From: Arenibacter sp. P308M17
Lineage (GTDB): Bacteria > Bacteroidota > Bacteroidia > Flavobacteriales > Flavobacteriaceae
DNA length: 64,000 bases
Reading direction: 5' to 3'
Assembly: GCF_003426735.1 (NCBI RefSeq)
Contig: NZ_QVON01000010.1
Location: 62,001-126,000 of the forward strand
Both the position numbers and the translations under genes were made by a program. The notes beneath the pieces are model-generated. The model saw nothing but the letters and a program-made list of their open reading frames with translations. It did not search any database and had not been told where the DNA came from. Of the stretch, positions 1 to 9,565 are shown piece by piece (position 1 is the first letter of the stretch; each line of letters begins with the position of its first letter).

Positions 1-828
1 AGGGATATTAAATATGCCGTATTGGATGAGGCCGATCAAATGTTGGACATGGGCTTTATCCACGATATTAAAAAGATAATAGCCAAGCTACCGGAAAATA
101 GACAATCCCTTTTCTTTTCCGCTACCATGCCACCGGCAATAGTAGAGCTTTCAAAGAAAATATTGGGAGATTTTGAACGCGTTACCATAAAACCCCAACA
201 GGCCACTGCGGAAAAAGTTGAACAGGGCGTTTATTTTGTTACCAAAAAAAACAAGCCCAACCTCCTTATCCATCTACTGGAAAAGGATCCCAACGATTCC
301 GCCCTTGTTTTTTCACGTACCAAGCACGGTGCCAATAAAATAGTAAAACAACTGGCCAAAGCAGATATTAAGGCCGATGCCATTCACGGCAATAAATCCC
401 AGAATGCCCGCCAAAAAGCTCTCGGCGATTTTAAGGACGGGGAATTAAAGGTCCTTATCGCAACCGACATTGCTGCCAGGGGAATAGATGTTGAGGAACT
501 TTCCTTGGTTATCAATTATGACCTGCCCAACGTTCCTGAAACTTATGTACATCGTATAGGTAGAACAGGCAGGGCAAGTGCAAGTGGGATCGCGCTATCC
601 TTTTGTGATGCTGAGGAGCGACCCTACCTTAAGGATATCCAAAAATTAATAAATCAGCAGGTTCCGGTGATTACAGACCACCCTTATGTGGATGATGGAT
701 CGGAAGAGATACCCTTGGAAGAGAAGAAACATCACAATAACAGGCAAAAACAAAAATCTGGGCACTCCAATCCCAGGGGCGGCAGAACCAACAACCGCAG
801 CAGAAATAATAGATCTAAAAGGGATTAG
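1..828 (+). CDS. DEAD-box RNA helicase, RhlE-like, C-terminal part
   Basis: ATP-dependent RNA helicase of the DEAD-box family. The gene is open to the left edge, so its start and the Q-motif and Walker A region lie outside the window. Visible from the first codon are motif II (VLDEAD at residues 7-12), MLDMGF, motif III (SAT near residue 40), the second RecA domain with ATDIAARGIDV, and motif VI HRIGRTGRA. The C-terminus is a basic Asn/Arg/Lys/Gly tail typical of RhlE-type proteins that bind structured RNA. Likely roles are ribosome assembly or cold-related RNA remodelling. The family is clear; which paralogue it is cannot be said. Confidence 0.93.
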   Translation, partial: RDIKYAVLDEADQMLDMGFIHDIKKIIAKLPENRQSLFFSATMPPAIVELSKKILGDFERVTIKPQQATAEKVEQGVYFVTKKNKPNLLIHLLEKDPNDSALVFSRTKHGANKIVKQLAKADIKADAIHGNKSQNARQKALGDFKDGELKVLIATDIAARGIDVEELSLVINYDLPNVPETYVHRIGRTGRASASGIALSFCDAEERPYLKDIQKLINQQVPVITDHPYVDDGSEEIPLEEKKHHNNRQKQKSGHSNPRGGRTNNRSRNNRSKRD

Positions 829-942
829 TAAGTATTTAAAAATTCAGATATTTATCCTTTAAAAGGAAATATACTTAAAGTGTAAATCACTTCATCAAAT
901 GAAACTTTCATGTGACCATAGAACAACATTAAATTTAAACAG

Positions 943-1785
943 ATGAAAAATATACTTACCACCATTCTAATAGGCTTGGCCCTCTTTGTAAATCCGGACG
1001 CCTCATATACCCAATCTACCAATCTTATCAGTTTTAACATAAGATACGACAATACCTCCGATACGATCAATAATTGGAATAAGCGCAAGGCTTCCTTGGC
1101 TTCGCTAATTCAACACTATGATGCCGATATCATAGGTATTCAGGAAGGCCTCCACCATCAGGTGGATTATTTGAACAAAACCCTCAATGGCTATTCCTAT
1201 GTGGGAGTGGGCCGGGACGATGGACAACAAAAAGGAGAGTACTCCGCCATTTTCTACAACAATGCCAATTTTAAGGTAGTAAAAACGAATACCTTCTGGT
1301 TATCCGAAACCCCGGAAACAGTATCGGTTGGCTGGGATGCCTCTATGGAGAGAATCTGCACCTATGCCCTGTTCGAAAATACGAAGACCAAAAAACAATT
1401 TTGGGTCTTTAACACCCATTTTGATCACAGGGGAATGCAGGCCAGGGTAAATTCTGCCGAACTCATTTATAAAAAAATTAAGGAAATAAACACCACCGAC
1501 CTTCCGGTAATCCTAATGGGCGATTTTAATCTGACCCCTGACACCGCACCTATTCTATATTTAAAAAAGTACTTAACAGACGCCAAGGGAATTTCGAAAA
1601 AAAAGTTCTACGGACCCATAGGTACTTTTAACGGTTTTGAACAGGACAGAATTTTGGAAAATAGGATAGACTATATTTTTGTAAATAAAATAGAGGTTCT
1701 TTCCTATACCCACATTGACGACAGAATGCCCAATAACATGCATATCTCGGACCATTTGCCCGTTCTGATGATGATAAAGGATTAA
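943..1785 (+). CDS. Secreted endonuclease/exonuclease/phosphatase family protein
   Basis: A 280-residue metal-dependent phosphoesterase of the EEP fold (DNase I, sphingomyelinase and inositol phosphatase superfamily). The N-terminus is a hydrophobic signal peptide ending near residue 24, so the enzyme acts outside the cytoplasm. EEP motifs appear in order: IQEG with the metal-binding Glu (about 67), NTHFDHRG (about 157), MGDFNLTPD (about 192), RIDYIF, and the terminal SDHLPV with the catalytic Asp-His pair. It stands alone, with about 115 bp on each side before the helicase and rpiA. The substrate cannot be told; Bacteroidota homologues are annotated only as EEP-family proteins. Confidence 0.88.
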   Translation: MKNILTTILIGLALFVNPDASYTQSTNLISFNIRYDNTSDTINNWNKRKASLASLIQHYDADIIGIQEGLHHQVDYLNKTLNGYSYVGVGRDDGQQKGEYSAIFYNNANFKVVKTNTFWLSETPETVSVGWDASMERICTYALFENTKTKKQFWVFNTHFDHRGMQARVNSAELIYKKIKEINTTDLPVILMGDFNLTPDTAPILYLKKYLTDAKGISKKKFYGPIGTFNGFEQDRILENRIDYIFVNKIEVLSYTHIDDRMPNNMHISDHLPVLMMIKD

Positions 1786-1900
1786 GTTGGGTGAGCGTAT
1801 TTGAGCACTGAACAGCGTATAAAACAAATACGCCTGCCCATTGTAGAAACAAAAATCTGGATGAAGTATTTAAAATTTTCATAGACAATTTATCAAAAAG

Positions 1901-2575
1901 ATGAATCTGGATAAAGAAAAGCAACTTGCTGCCAAAGAGGCCGTAAAATATGTTAAAAGCGGAATGACCGTTGGTTTGGGCACAGGCTCCACGGCAGCCC
2001 ACATGGTGAGGGAATTGGGCCTATTAGTAGAAAATGGATTAAAAATAGTTGGGGTACCTTCCTCCGAAAATACCAATAAATTGACAACGGAATTAGGGAT
2101 ACCCCTTACTACATTGGATAAAACCAATGGCATCGATATCTATATTGATGGTGCCGATGAGTTTGACCCCTATATGCAGCTTATAAAAGGCGGCGGCGGC
2201 GCCCTCTTGAGAGAAAAAATACTTACTTATAATTCAGATCTGGTCATTATCATTGCCGATTCCCAAAAAGAAGTAAAAAGGCTGGGCAATTTTAAACTAC
2301 CCGTGGAAACCATTCCTTTGGCTACCATAAAAATTGCAAATAAGCTCCAAGAAATGGGGCTACTGCCAAAATTAAGGATAAAGGATGGTAAAAATTTTGT
2401 CACCGATGAGGGCAACTATATTTTAGATCTCGACATTAAACATATTTCCAACATCCCCTTACTGGAAAGCAGGCTTAAACAAATTCCGGGTATTGTGGAA
2501 ACAGGGCTATTTTTAGATATGGCAGACATTATAATTATTGGAAAGGACGAGACTACAGTTACTTTAAAAAAATAG
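1901..2575 (+). CDS. rpiA: Ribose-5-phosphate isomerase A
   Basis: Interconverts ribose 5-phosphate and ribulose 5-phosphate in the pentose phosphate pathway. At 224 residues it has the normal family length. Visible signatures are GLGTGSTA near residue 26 (phosphate loop), the DGADEFD motif with catalytic Asp residues near 85, KGGGGALLREK with catalytic Glu and Lys, and the NFKLPVE segment. The ATG start gives a canonical N-terminus (MNLDKEKQLAAKEAVKYV). It appears monocistronic; 230 bp without a convincing gene follow before the next reading frame. Confidence 0.96.
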   Translation: MNLDKEKQLAAKEAVKYVKSGMTVGLGTGSTAAHMVRELGLLVENGLKIVGVPSSENTNKLTTELGIPLTTLDKTNGIDIYIDGADEFDPYMQLIKGGGGALLREKILTYNSDLVIIIADSQKEVKRLGNFKLPVETIPLATIKIANKLQEMGLLPKLRIKDGKNFVTDEGNYILDLDIKHISNIPLLESRLKQIPGIVETGLFLDMADIIIIGKDETTVTLKK

Positions 2576-2805
2576 AAGGACCTGGGCAATAATATAGAAC
2601 CCTATTCCGCACAGGCAGGATCGTATAGTAATGTAAATACCTGAAATATCTTCCGTATTATATGGTATGTAGGTGTAATCCAGTATTATCATTAATAAGA
2701 ACCATAGGTCCCTGACCTGATCGTAAATGGTATTATTCCTGATTGCACAAGGTATCGAATCCAATAATAAACTACCTTTAAGAAAACCGACCAAAATTAA
2801 AATCA

Positions 2806-3987
2806 ATGCCAGCCAAGATCACCCGAATAGAATCTATTGATATATTAAGAGGTTCGGTCATGGTTATCATGGCATTGGACCATGTTAGGGATTATTTTAA
2901 CTACGGCTCTTTTTTTATTGACCCGACCGATCTGGAAACCACTACTCCAATTCTATTTTTTACACGCTTTATAACCCATTATTGTGCCCCAGTATTTGTG
3001 TTTCTTGCCGGGACTTCTGCTTTCCTTTACGGAAGAAACAAAACAAAATCCCAGCTCTCCAAATTTTTGCTTAGCAGAGGGATTTGGTTAATTTTTATGG
3101 AAGTGGTGGTCAACAACCTAATATGGACCTTTGACCTAACCTATAGTTTTCCCATACTGCAAGTTATCTGGGCCATTGGCTTTAGTATGATATGTTTATC
3201 ATTTCTTATTTATTTACCAAAAAAAATAATTCTTGCTATTGGTTCGATTATTATTTTGGGACATAATCTTTTGGATAACATTGTAATGCAGGGGAACAGT
3301 TTCCACTCCATACTTTGGTATCTTTTGCACCAGAGTCAAGCATTGGTAGTAGCACCCGATAAAATGATATTGTTTCATTACCCTGTTATCCCCTGGATAG
3401 GCTTAATGGCACTGGGATATTGTTTGGGACAACTGTACCTACCTGATTTTGATGCAACCCTAAGACGAAAATGGTTATTGGGTATGGGTCTGGGAGCCGT
3501 GGGACTGTTCTTTCTCTTAAGATGGATAAATGTCTACGGGGATTTGGTGCCTTGGATGGTACAGGACACTAAGACCAAAACAATTTTATCCTTTCTAAAT
3601 GTAACCAAGTACCCGCCTTCATTGGTATTCGTCCTTATCACCATAGGCCCGGCCCTCATTTTCCTATTTGCCATTGAAAACGTTAAAAATTCAATTTCCA
3701 ATTTCTTTATGGTTTTTGGCAGGGTTCCCTTCTTCTACTACTTTATCCATGTATTGGTAATCCATGTCGCAGCTATTGCCGGAATTCTAATTTTTGGCGG
3801 CAATTGGAAAGACATGATATTGACCGCCGACATATTTATGAATGAAAAACTGGCTACTTATGGATATGCCCTATGGATCGTTTATTTGGTATGGATAGGA
3901 ATAGTAATTGCCCTGTATCCTTTGTGCAAAAAATATATGATATATAAAGCCAATAATAGGGATAAATGGTGGCTCAGCTATTTATGA
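2806..3987 (+). CDS. DUF1624 / heparan-alpha-glucosaminide acetyltransferase-like membrane protein
   Basis: A 393-residue polytopic membrane protein with about ten hydrophobic segments. The N-terminus ESIDILRGSVMVIMALDHVRDYF matches the start of the DUF1624/YeiB-related acyltransferase group, where the buried His of LDHVRD is characteristic. The family is related to lysosomal heparan-alpha-glucosaminide N-acetyltransferase and is thought to move acyl groups across membranes onto sugars, but the bacterial substrate is generally unknown. It is not closely linked to a glycan gene; the exported oxidoreductase next door is convergent, ending 22 bp away. Confidence 0.85.
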   Translation: MPAKITRIESIDILRGSVMVIMALDHVRDYFNYGSFFIDPTDLETTTPILFFTRFITHYCAPVFVFLAGTSAFLYGRNKTKSQLSKFLLSRGIWLIFMEVVVNNLIWTFDLTYSFPILQVIWAIGFSMICLSFLIYLPKKIILAIGSIIILGHNLLDNIVMQGNSFHSILWYLLHQSQALVVAPDKMILFHYPVIPWIGLMALGYCLGQLYLPDFDATLRRKWLLGMGLGAVGLFFLLRWINVYGDLVPWMVQDTKTKTILSFLNVTKYPPSLVFVLITIGPALIFLFAIENVKNSISNFFMVFGRVPFFYYFIHVLVIHVAAIAGILIFGGNWKDMILTADIFMNEKLATYGYALWIVYLVWIGIVIALYPLCKKYMIYKANNRDKWWLSYL

Positions 3988-4009
3988 ACTTGGCCTAACA
4001 CCAACCCAT

Positions 4010-5329
4010 TTAACCATTTGGCAATTGCCAACCGTTGTGGTAATGGGCATTTATCAAAGCATTTGAAGCCTCATCCGAAAATTTACCGGCAGCATTATCC
4101 CAATAGATTCTGTTGCCCGTTTTAAAGGCTATATTGCCCATATGGCAAACCAAAGCTGCATCATACCCCACTTTTAATGGTGCCTTTAATTTTGAACCAT
4201 CCCTGGATTTAACCGCTTCTATGAAATTCACGGTATGGTTATCCAGTCCGTTACCTTGGTTTTTTTGTAACGGTATACTTTGCATCTTATCCTTTTCGGC
4301 TATAACCTCCCAACCATTCCGATCCAAAACAAGGGTTCCGTTATTACCGATAAACGAAATGCCATGATTACGTCCGTAATTACCATTATCTATGCCGGTA
4401 GCGTGCTCCCATAAAATGGAAAAACCATCATACTCATAAACGGTCTGCAAAGTATCCGGTGTTTCCGATGCGTCATTGGGATAGGCAAACTTACCTCCCA
4501 GGGCCATTACCGATTTTGGAGTGTTGGCCTTCATTCCATATAGCGCATAATCCATTAAGTGCACGCCCCAATCTGTCATTAATCCCCCGGCATAATCCCA
4601 ATACCATCTAAAATTAAAATGAAACCTGTTGGCATTGAACGGTTTTTGGGGAGCGGGACCCAACCACATGCCATAATCCACTCCGGCAGGGGCAGCAGTA
4701 TCGTCCAAAACAGGGATAGACCCCATCCAACCCTGATAGGCCCAGGCTTTCGCCAAGCGGATTTCCCCCAATTTTCCGGAATGGACAAATTCTATAGCAT
4801 CCACAAAATGGGGCTGACTCCTTTGCCACTGCCCTATTTGTACCATACTATTACTTGCCTGAACGGAATTTAGCATAAGGTTGCATTCCTCAATGGAATT
4901 GGCCAAAGGTTTTTCACAATACACATCCTTGCCCGCTTTAACCGCATCGGAAAGTTGCAGACAATGCCAATGATCCGGAGTACCAATAATGACCACATCT
5001 ACATCCCTATCTTCCAATAATTTTCTATAATCCTTGTATAACTTCGGCTTTTTTATTCCTGCCTTTTCCAAATCGGCCGTTCTCTTTTTTAAAACACTAT
5101 CATCCACATCGCACAGGGCCACAATTTGGGTTTCGCTCATTTTAAGCATGGAAGTCAAATCGCTAAAGCCCATACCGTTACAACCTATTAGCCCTATACC
5201 AATTTTATCGTTTGGACTTATATATCCGCGCATAGCGGCCAATAGCTCCATTGGAAATAAAAATGCCGCTCCGGTTCCCATGGCCAACTGGGAACTCTTT
5301 TTTATAAATTTTCTTCTGTTCTGAAACAT
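4010..5329 (-). CDS. Exported Gfo/Idh/MocA family NAD(P)-dependent oxidoreductase
   Basis: A 439-residue sugar or inositol dehydrogenase-type protein. Residues 5-6 are a twin arginine (NRRKFIKKSS) followed by a hydrophobic stretch, so it is probably exported folded by Tat with its cofactor bound. The Rossmann motif GLIGCNGMG is at 46-54 and the family EKP motif is at 139-141. The C-terminal domain carries WGVHLMDYALY, typical of the Bacteroidota exported subgroup that often acts on glycosides. The natural substrate is not visible. A bidirectional hairpin and 174 bp separate it from yajC. Confidence 0.92.
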   Translation of the reverse strand: MFQNRRKFIKKSSQLAMGTGAAFLFPMELLAAMRGYISPNDKIGIGLIGCNGMGFSDLTSMLKMSETQIVALCDVDDSVLKKRTADLEKAGIKKPKLYKDYRKLLEDRDVDVVIIGTPDHWHCLQLSDAVKAGKDVYCEKPLANSIEECNLMLNSVQASNSMVQIGQWQRSQPHFVDAIEFVHSGKLGEIRLAKAWAYQGWMGSIPVLDDTAAPAGVDYGMWLGPAPQKPFNANRFHFNFRWYWDYAGGLMTDWGVHLMDYALYGMKANTPKSVMALGGKFAYPNDASETPDTLQTVYEYDGFSILWEHATGIDNGNYGRNHGISFIGNNGTLVLDRNGWEVIAEKDKMQSIPLQKNQGNGLDNHTVNFIEAVKSRDGSKLKAPLKVGYDAALVCHMGNIAFKTGNRIYWDNAAGKFSDEASNALINAHYHNGWQLPNG

Positions 5330-5452
5330 AGGATTATAGATTAAATAAGTCCTTAATGTACAAAATTATTATAATTAACTCATTTTGACTTTTTCAAATT
5401 GGCTAAAAATAGCTAATTTTCACTTCAATAAAAAAAGTCAAGATAAGTTCAA

Positions 5453-5487
5453 TAAAAAAGCACCAACTTGGGGTTGGTGCTTTTTTA
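5453..5487 (-). terminator. Intrinsic terminator downstream of yajC
   Basis: An 8-bp stem, GCACCAAC paired with GTTGGTGC around a 5-nt loop, flanked by A-runs on one side and T-runs on the other, so it can act in both directions. On the minus strand it lies about 16 bp after the yajC stop and closes the nusB-DUF1573-yajC unit. Confidence 0.85.
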
Positions 5488-5503
5488 TTAGGTCAGGGAA
5501 AAA

Positions 5504-5791
5504 TTATTTTTTTTCAGGTGCATTTACTTTTTTACTCATCTCCATCGATATGGCAGTACGGTCAAACTTTATTTTCCCGGCCATGGTTTCTATCACACAA
5601 GAAAAATCATTATCGTTTAAATCGACTATTTTTCCGTGCATCCCGCTCTTGGTAACCACTTTATCTCCCCTTTTTAATTCTTCGGTAAATTTCTTCTCTT
5701 GTTTTTGACGTTTTCTTTGTGGTGCGATCATAAAAAAATAGACCACTACAAACATTAATATCAGTGGAAGATATGGATATTGTTCTAACAT
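5504..5791 (-). CDS. yajC: Preprotein translocase subunit YajC
   Basis: A small 95-residue accessory subunit of the Sec/SecDF translocase. One membrane helix (about residues 8-24, PLILMFVVVYFFMIAPQ) is followed by the family signature APQRKRQKQEKK and a small beta domain (GDKVVTKSGMHGKIVDL). It lies 12 bp after the DUF1573 gene and is the last gene of the cluster before a terminator. In many flavobacteria a dephospho-CoA kinase gene follows yajC; here it does not. Confidence 0.95.
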   Translation of the reverse strand: MLEQYPYLPLILMFVVVYFFMIAPQRKRQKQEKKFTEELKRGDKVVTKSGMHGKIVDLNDNDFSCVIETMAGKIKFDRTAISMEMSKKVNAPEKK

Positions 5792-5803
5792 AATTTCATG
5801 TAC

Positions 5804-6277
5804 TTATTTTACAGGACCTACGGGGCCCGCTCCTTTTGGTGTTACAAATGCCTTTATTCTAAGTGTTTCGGTTCCTTTACTGGTATTGGCGGTAACAGTT
5901 ATGTTCTTAGTGACCTGATTTTGTCCCGAACCGTTAAATTTTACCAACAGTTCCCCTTTTTCACCAGGTGCTATCGGAGTGTTTTTTGGATATTCCGGGA
6001 TGGTACAACCACAGCTGCTCTTGGCATCGGTAATGATCAATGGGGCATCACCTGTATTGGTAAATGTAAAAATAGTTTCCTGGGGGGTATTTTGATCTAT
6101 CGATCCAAAATCGTGCTCTGTTTTATCGAATTCCATAACGGGAAGACTTTTTGCGGCGGCATCCCTCTCGGCTGCAACTTCTACATTGGAGGCTTCAATT
6201 TTACTGGAGGCCTTTTCCTTACAGGAAGAGAAGGCAAGAACAGCAATGAAGCTTAAGGTCAAAAATACTCTTTTCAT
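5804..6277 (-). CDS. DUF1573 lipoprotein
   Basis: A 157-residue secreted protein with a lipoprotein-type signal (MKRVFLTLSFIAVLAFSSC, lipobox cysteine near residue 19). The body holds the DUF1573 Ig-like beta domain: TEHDFGSIDQNTPQETIFTF, the invariant SSCGCT cysteines, and the VTANTSKGTETLRIKA strand. DUF1573 proteins are abundant in Bacteroidota and their function is unknown. Its place between nusB and yajC is a conserved flavobacterial arrangement. About 128 bp separate it from nusB. Confidence 0.9.
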   Translation of the reverse strand: MKRVFLTLSFIAVLAFSSCKEKASSKIEASNVEVAAERDAAAKSLPVMEFDKTEHDFGSIDQNTPQETIFTFTNTGDAPLIITDAKSSCGCTIPEYPKNTPIAPGEKGELLVKFNGSGQNQVTKNITVTANTSKGTETLRIKAFVTPKGAGPVGPVK

Positions 6278-6405
6278 AGATTTATTATTTTTAATTAAGG
6301 AGTCGGATACAATTCGCCATTTCTCATTTTGGTAGACTCAAAGAATTACTATGGCCCATTGAATCCTATTTAATTATAGTTTGCGTAAAATTAAGGAATA
6401 TTTGT

Positions 6406-7353
6406 TTATAACAAACCCCTACCTACTTTTTTTAGCTTGCCTTCCTCCTTATATTCCCTCACCAGCTTGTCCAATATCCCATTTATAAAGATGCTGCTCT
6501 TGGGGGTGGAGTATTCCTTGGCAATTTCCAAAAACTCGTTTATAGTGACCCTTTCCGGTATGGATGGGAAATTGAGTAGTTCGCAAATGGCCATTTTTAA
6601 GAGGATGGCATCGATATCAGCAATTCGATCCTTATCCCAATTGGGCGTTTTGCCTTCAATTTCCATTTCCAATTTGGAATTGTTCAACAAAGTTTTTGTA
6701 AGAAGTCTATTGGCATATACCATATCGTCATCATCTTTAAAAAGAGGCGGTAAAAAGTAAGATGGGACAGTATTTTCCTTAACTTTTTTAAACTGCTTTA
6801 AAAGAAAGGTATTTACAATGGGTATATCATCTACCCAAGTTAATTTGTCATCCTCAAAATAATCGTAAATCTTTTCGTTGGGCGCAATTATATCCCTGAA
6901 CAAATCGATGACAAGCCTTTTGTCCTCCTCATAGTTGGTCTCGGCATTGGACATATATTTGGCATATATATCGCTTTCCATAACCTCCTTGTAAATTATC
7001 TTGATGTACTCCTCGTTCAAATACCAGTTGTTCAGTTTTCTTTTGGACAATTCATCCTTTAACAACTTGTTTCCGGCAATTTGTTGCAAAAGCTTATTGC
7101 CTAGAAATTTTTCCTTATTGGGATAGGAATCCGTGTTGTTCTTTAGATATTTTTTAGAGGATAGGCTTATCTGATTCTCCGCCCTTTCATGTAACTCAAT
7201 GAAAAGACTCAGCATTAACAGGTAAAGTGTGTACATGTTCTCTATGCTTACTTTTAAAAATTTCTCCTGTTTTTCAAGGGAATCATCCTTCGATTGCGTC
7301 AATGCATAAATACATTGCATAACTTTAACCCTAATGTGCCTTCTTGTAAGCAT
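6406..7353 (-). CDS. nusB: Transcription antitermination factor NusB, long Bacteroidota form
   Basis: NusB with NusE binds boxA RNA and supports processive transcription of rRNA. The C-terminal 120 residues hold the NusB fold (DIDAILLKMAICELLNFPSIPERVTINEFLEIAKEYS, then SSIFINGILDKLV). The whole protein is 315 residues, more than twice E. coli NusB, with an added helical charged N-terminal half beginning MLTRRHIRVKVMQCIYA; this long form is usual in Flavobacteriia. A TATTTTTG box on the minus strand lies about 45 bp upstream. Confidence 0.93.
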   Translation of the reverse strand: MLTRRHIRVKVMQCIYALTQSKDDSLEKQEKFLKVSIENMYTLYLLMLSLFIELHERAENQISLSSKKYLKNNTDSYPNKEKFLGNKLLQQIAGNKLLKDELSKRKLNNWYLNEEYIKIIYKEVMESDIYAKYMSNAETNYEEDKRLVIDLFRDIIAPNEKIYDYFEDDKLTWVDDIPIVNTFLLKQFKKVKENTVPSYFLPPLFKDDDDMVYANRLLTKTLLNNSKLEMEIEGKTPNWDKDRIADIDAILLKMAICELLNFPSIPERVTINEFLEIAKEYSTPKSSIFINGILDKLVREYKEEGKLKKVGRGLL

Positions 7354-7457
7354 TTTTAAAGAACTTTAGTAAAATAAATAAATTCGGGTACAAAAATAGG
7401 ATTATATTTTATAATCCTAACTACCTTAAAGGGTATTATCTTATGTGTTTTATAACA

Positions 7458-7486
7458 TTTGGTTTAGATCCAAAAAACTATCTTTG
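7458..7486 (+). promoter_or_regulatory. Bacteroidota-type promoter for the ABC exporter
   Basis: TTTG at 7458-7461 and TATCTTTG at 7479-7486, 17 bp apart, matching the lineage -33/-7 pattern. Transcription would start near 7491. An upstream in-frame codon at 7443 would therefore lie outside the transcript, so translation should start at the ATG at 7530. Confidence 0.65.
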
Positions 7487-7529
7487 CCAAATTGTAATCC
7501 AAATTCCTGCAATTTCTGTTTCATATCCA

Positions 7530-9284
7530 ATGAAAGAACTTCAACATCTAAATAAATATTTTAGGAAATACCGATTTAAGCTCCTTGTTGGCATATTGAT
7601 TACCATGATAGCCCGTATCTTTCAATTGGTCATGCCTTCTTATGTAAAAAAATCCATTGAAGTGGTTGAAGGCTTTATCGGTAACGATATTCTAAAGGCC
7701 GAAGCTAAAGAAATGCTATTTGAGTATATTTTGATAATAGTTGGAGCAGCACTGTTGTCCGGGTTTTTTACATTTCTGATGAGGCAGACGATTATTAATG
7801 TTTCCCGGTACATTGAGTATGATTTAAAGAATGAGGTATTTGATCATTATCAACTATTGAGCCTTAATTTTTACAAAAAAAATAGGACAGGAGATTTAAT
7901 GAACAGGATAAGCGAAGATGTAAATCAGGTAAGGTTATATGGTGGACCTGCCATTATGTACGGCATTCAAACCCTCACCCTTTTTGTTTGCCTGGTCCCG
8001 TTAATGTTTATAAAAGCCCCTGTCCTGGCACTCTATGCATTATTGCCATTACCTATTCTTTCTGTATTGATCTATCAGATCAGTAAAATAATCCACACCC
8101 GCAGTACCATCGTACAGGAATTTTTGTCCACCCTATCCACCTTTACCCAAGAGTCCTTTTCAGGAATTTCGGTCATAAAGGCATATGCCCTGGAACCCAA
8201 GGTAAATACCGAACTACAAAACCTGGCATTGGAAGGAAAAAATAAAAGTATGGATCTGGCCAAGGTAAATGCCTGGTTCTTCCCACTGATGATCCTATTG
8301 ATCGGAATCAGCAATATTTTCGTCATCTACGTTGGCGGCAAGCAATATATAGATGGGGAAATAGCGTCGATCGGGATTATTGCCGAGTTTATCCTATATG
8401 TAAACATGCTTACCTGGCCGGTAGCCGTTGTAGGTTGGGTTACCTCCATAGTACAGCGGGCGGAGGCCTCCCAAAAGAGGATAAATGAATTTTTAAAGGA
8501 AGAACCCAATATAACAAGTACGATTAAGGATAAAACCCCTATAAATGGAAAAATCGAATTTAGGAATGTAACCTTCACCTACGAGGATACCAACATTACC
8601 GCCCTGAACAAGATATCCTTCACCATAAACAAGGGGGAAACGGTTGCCATATTGGGAAAAACAGGGTCTGGAAAATCGACTATATTGGATCTAATCGCCC
8701 GTCTGTACGATATAGACTCCGGAGAAATTTTGATAGATGATATTCCCATTAAGCAACTAAACCTGCAAAGCCTAAGACAATCCATAGGGGCGGTACCCCA
8801 GGATGCTTTCCTTTTTTCCGATACCATTAAGAACAATATCAAGTTTGGAAAGGAAAACTCAACGGATGAGGAAATTATTGCCGTAGCCAAGAAAGCAGTA
8901 GTGCATGAAAATATTATGGGCTTTAACAAGCAGTATGAGACTATTTTAGGAGAAAGGGGTATCACCCTGAGTGGGGGACAAAAACAACGGGTTTCCATTG
9001 CACGCGCCCTCCTTAAGGACCCTCAGATCTACCTTTTCGACGATTGTCTCTCTGCTGTTGATACCGAAACGGAAGAAGAGATTTTGAACCAACTGAAAAA
9101 AGAATCCAAAAACAAGACTACCCTCATCGTAAGCCACAGGGTTTCATCAGCAAAAAATGCGGACAAAATTTTAGTTTTGGAAGATGGGAAATTAATACAG
9201 CAAGGCACACATGAAGAATTAAATACTGTAACAGGATACTACAAGGAGCTTTATATGAACCAACTTTCTGAGAAAGAAAAATAG
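7530..9284 (+). CDS. ABC exporter, fused membrane and ATPase domains
   Basis: A 585-residue half-transporter of the MDR/lipid exporter type. The first 300 residues form a six-helix type I exporter domain and the rest an ATPase. Walker A (GKTGSGKST) is near residue 376, the Q-loop in AVPQDAFLFSDT, the signature LSGGQKQR near 480, and Walker B at LFDDCLSAVD. The usual catalytic Glu after Walker B is Asp (residue 505), as in one half of several asymmetric heterodimeric exporters, so a partner or slow hydrolysis is possible. No partner gene is adjacent. The start at 7530 (MKELQHLNKYFRKYRF) is chosen over 7443 because the promoter lies between them. Confidence 0.93.
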   Translation: MKELQHLNKYFRKYRFKLLVGILITMIARIFQLVMPSYVKKSIEVVEGFIGNDILKAEAKEMLFEYILIIVGAALLSGFFTFLMRQTIINVSRYIEYDLKNEVFDHYQLLSLNFYKKNRTGDLMNRISEDVNQVRLYGGPAIMYGIQTLTLFVCLVPLMFIKAPVLALYALLPLPILSVLIYQISKIIHTRSTIVQEFLSTLSTFTQESFSGISVIKAYALEPKVNTELQNLALEGKNKSMDLAKVNAWFFPLMILLIGISNIFVIYVGGKQYIDGEIASIGIIAEFILYVNMLTWPVAVVGWVTSIVQRAEASQKRINEFLKEEPNITSTIKDKTPINGKIEFRNVTFTYEDTNITALNKISFTINKGETVAILGKTGSGKSTILDLIARLYDIDSGEILIDDIPIKQLNLQSLRQSIGAVPQDAFLFSDTIKNNIKFGKENSTDEEIIAVAKKAVVHENIMGFNKQYETILGERGITLSGGQKQRVSIARALLKDPQIYLFDDCLSAVDTETEEEILNQLKKESKNKTTLIVSHRVSSAKNADKILVLEDGKLIQQGTHEELNTVTGYYKELYMNQLSEKEK

Positions 9285-9369
9285 AAAAATGTTGTTATAT
9301 TAGGTTTTTTTTTCCACTTTTGACAGATAAATACCATGAAATGAGCCATGACATAAATGTTGATACATT

Positions 9370-9505
9370 CCGATAATTATCGGGACGAAATGTCTAAGGG
9401 CGAAACCGAAGGTTCACGAACTCAGTAATGATAGAAAAGATGTGAGTAATTACACCCGCCTGTCCGCCCGTTCCGGTAAGGACGGGAATGAAGAAGTCGG
9501 GCAGG
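9370..9505. repeat. Extragenic palindromic repeats before the DUF3276 gene
   Basis: Two repeat types seen elsewhere in the window. At 9370-9385 is the palindrome CCGATAATTATCGG, also found in variant form at about 13268, 23225, 36643 and 56500. At 9455-9505 is a GC-rich element (CCCGCCTGTCCGCCCG ... GTCGGGCAGG) whose inverted copy lies at 51911-51960. Between them, AAACCGAAGGTTCACGAA recurs inverted near 56590. Confidence 0.7.
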
Positions 9506-9565
9506 TCTGACCGATAAAAAGCAATAAATATAAACAGATGAAAAATTAACTATACACAAGACGAA

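Noticed and set aside
2564-2806. 80-codon frame on the minus strand in the rpiA-DUF1624 gap
   Set aside because: Overlaps the rpiA stop, has no recognisable features, and its composition matches spacer DNA.
4619-4873. Long plus-strand frames antisense to the Gfo/Idh/MocA gene
   Set aside because: Shadow frames; the minus-strand gene has intact family motifs over the whole interval.
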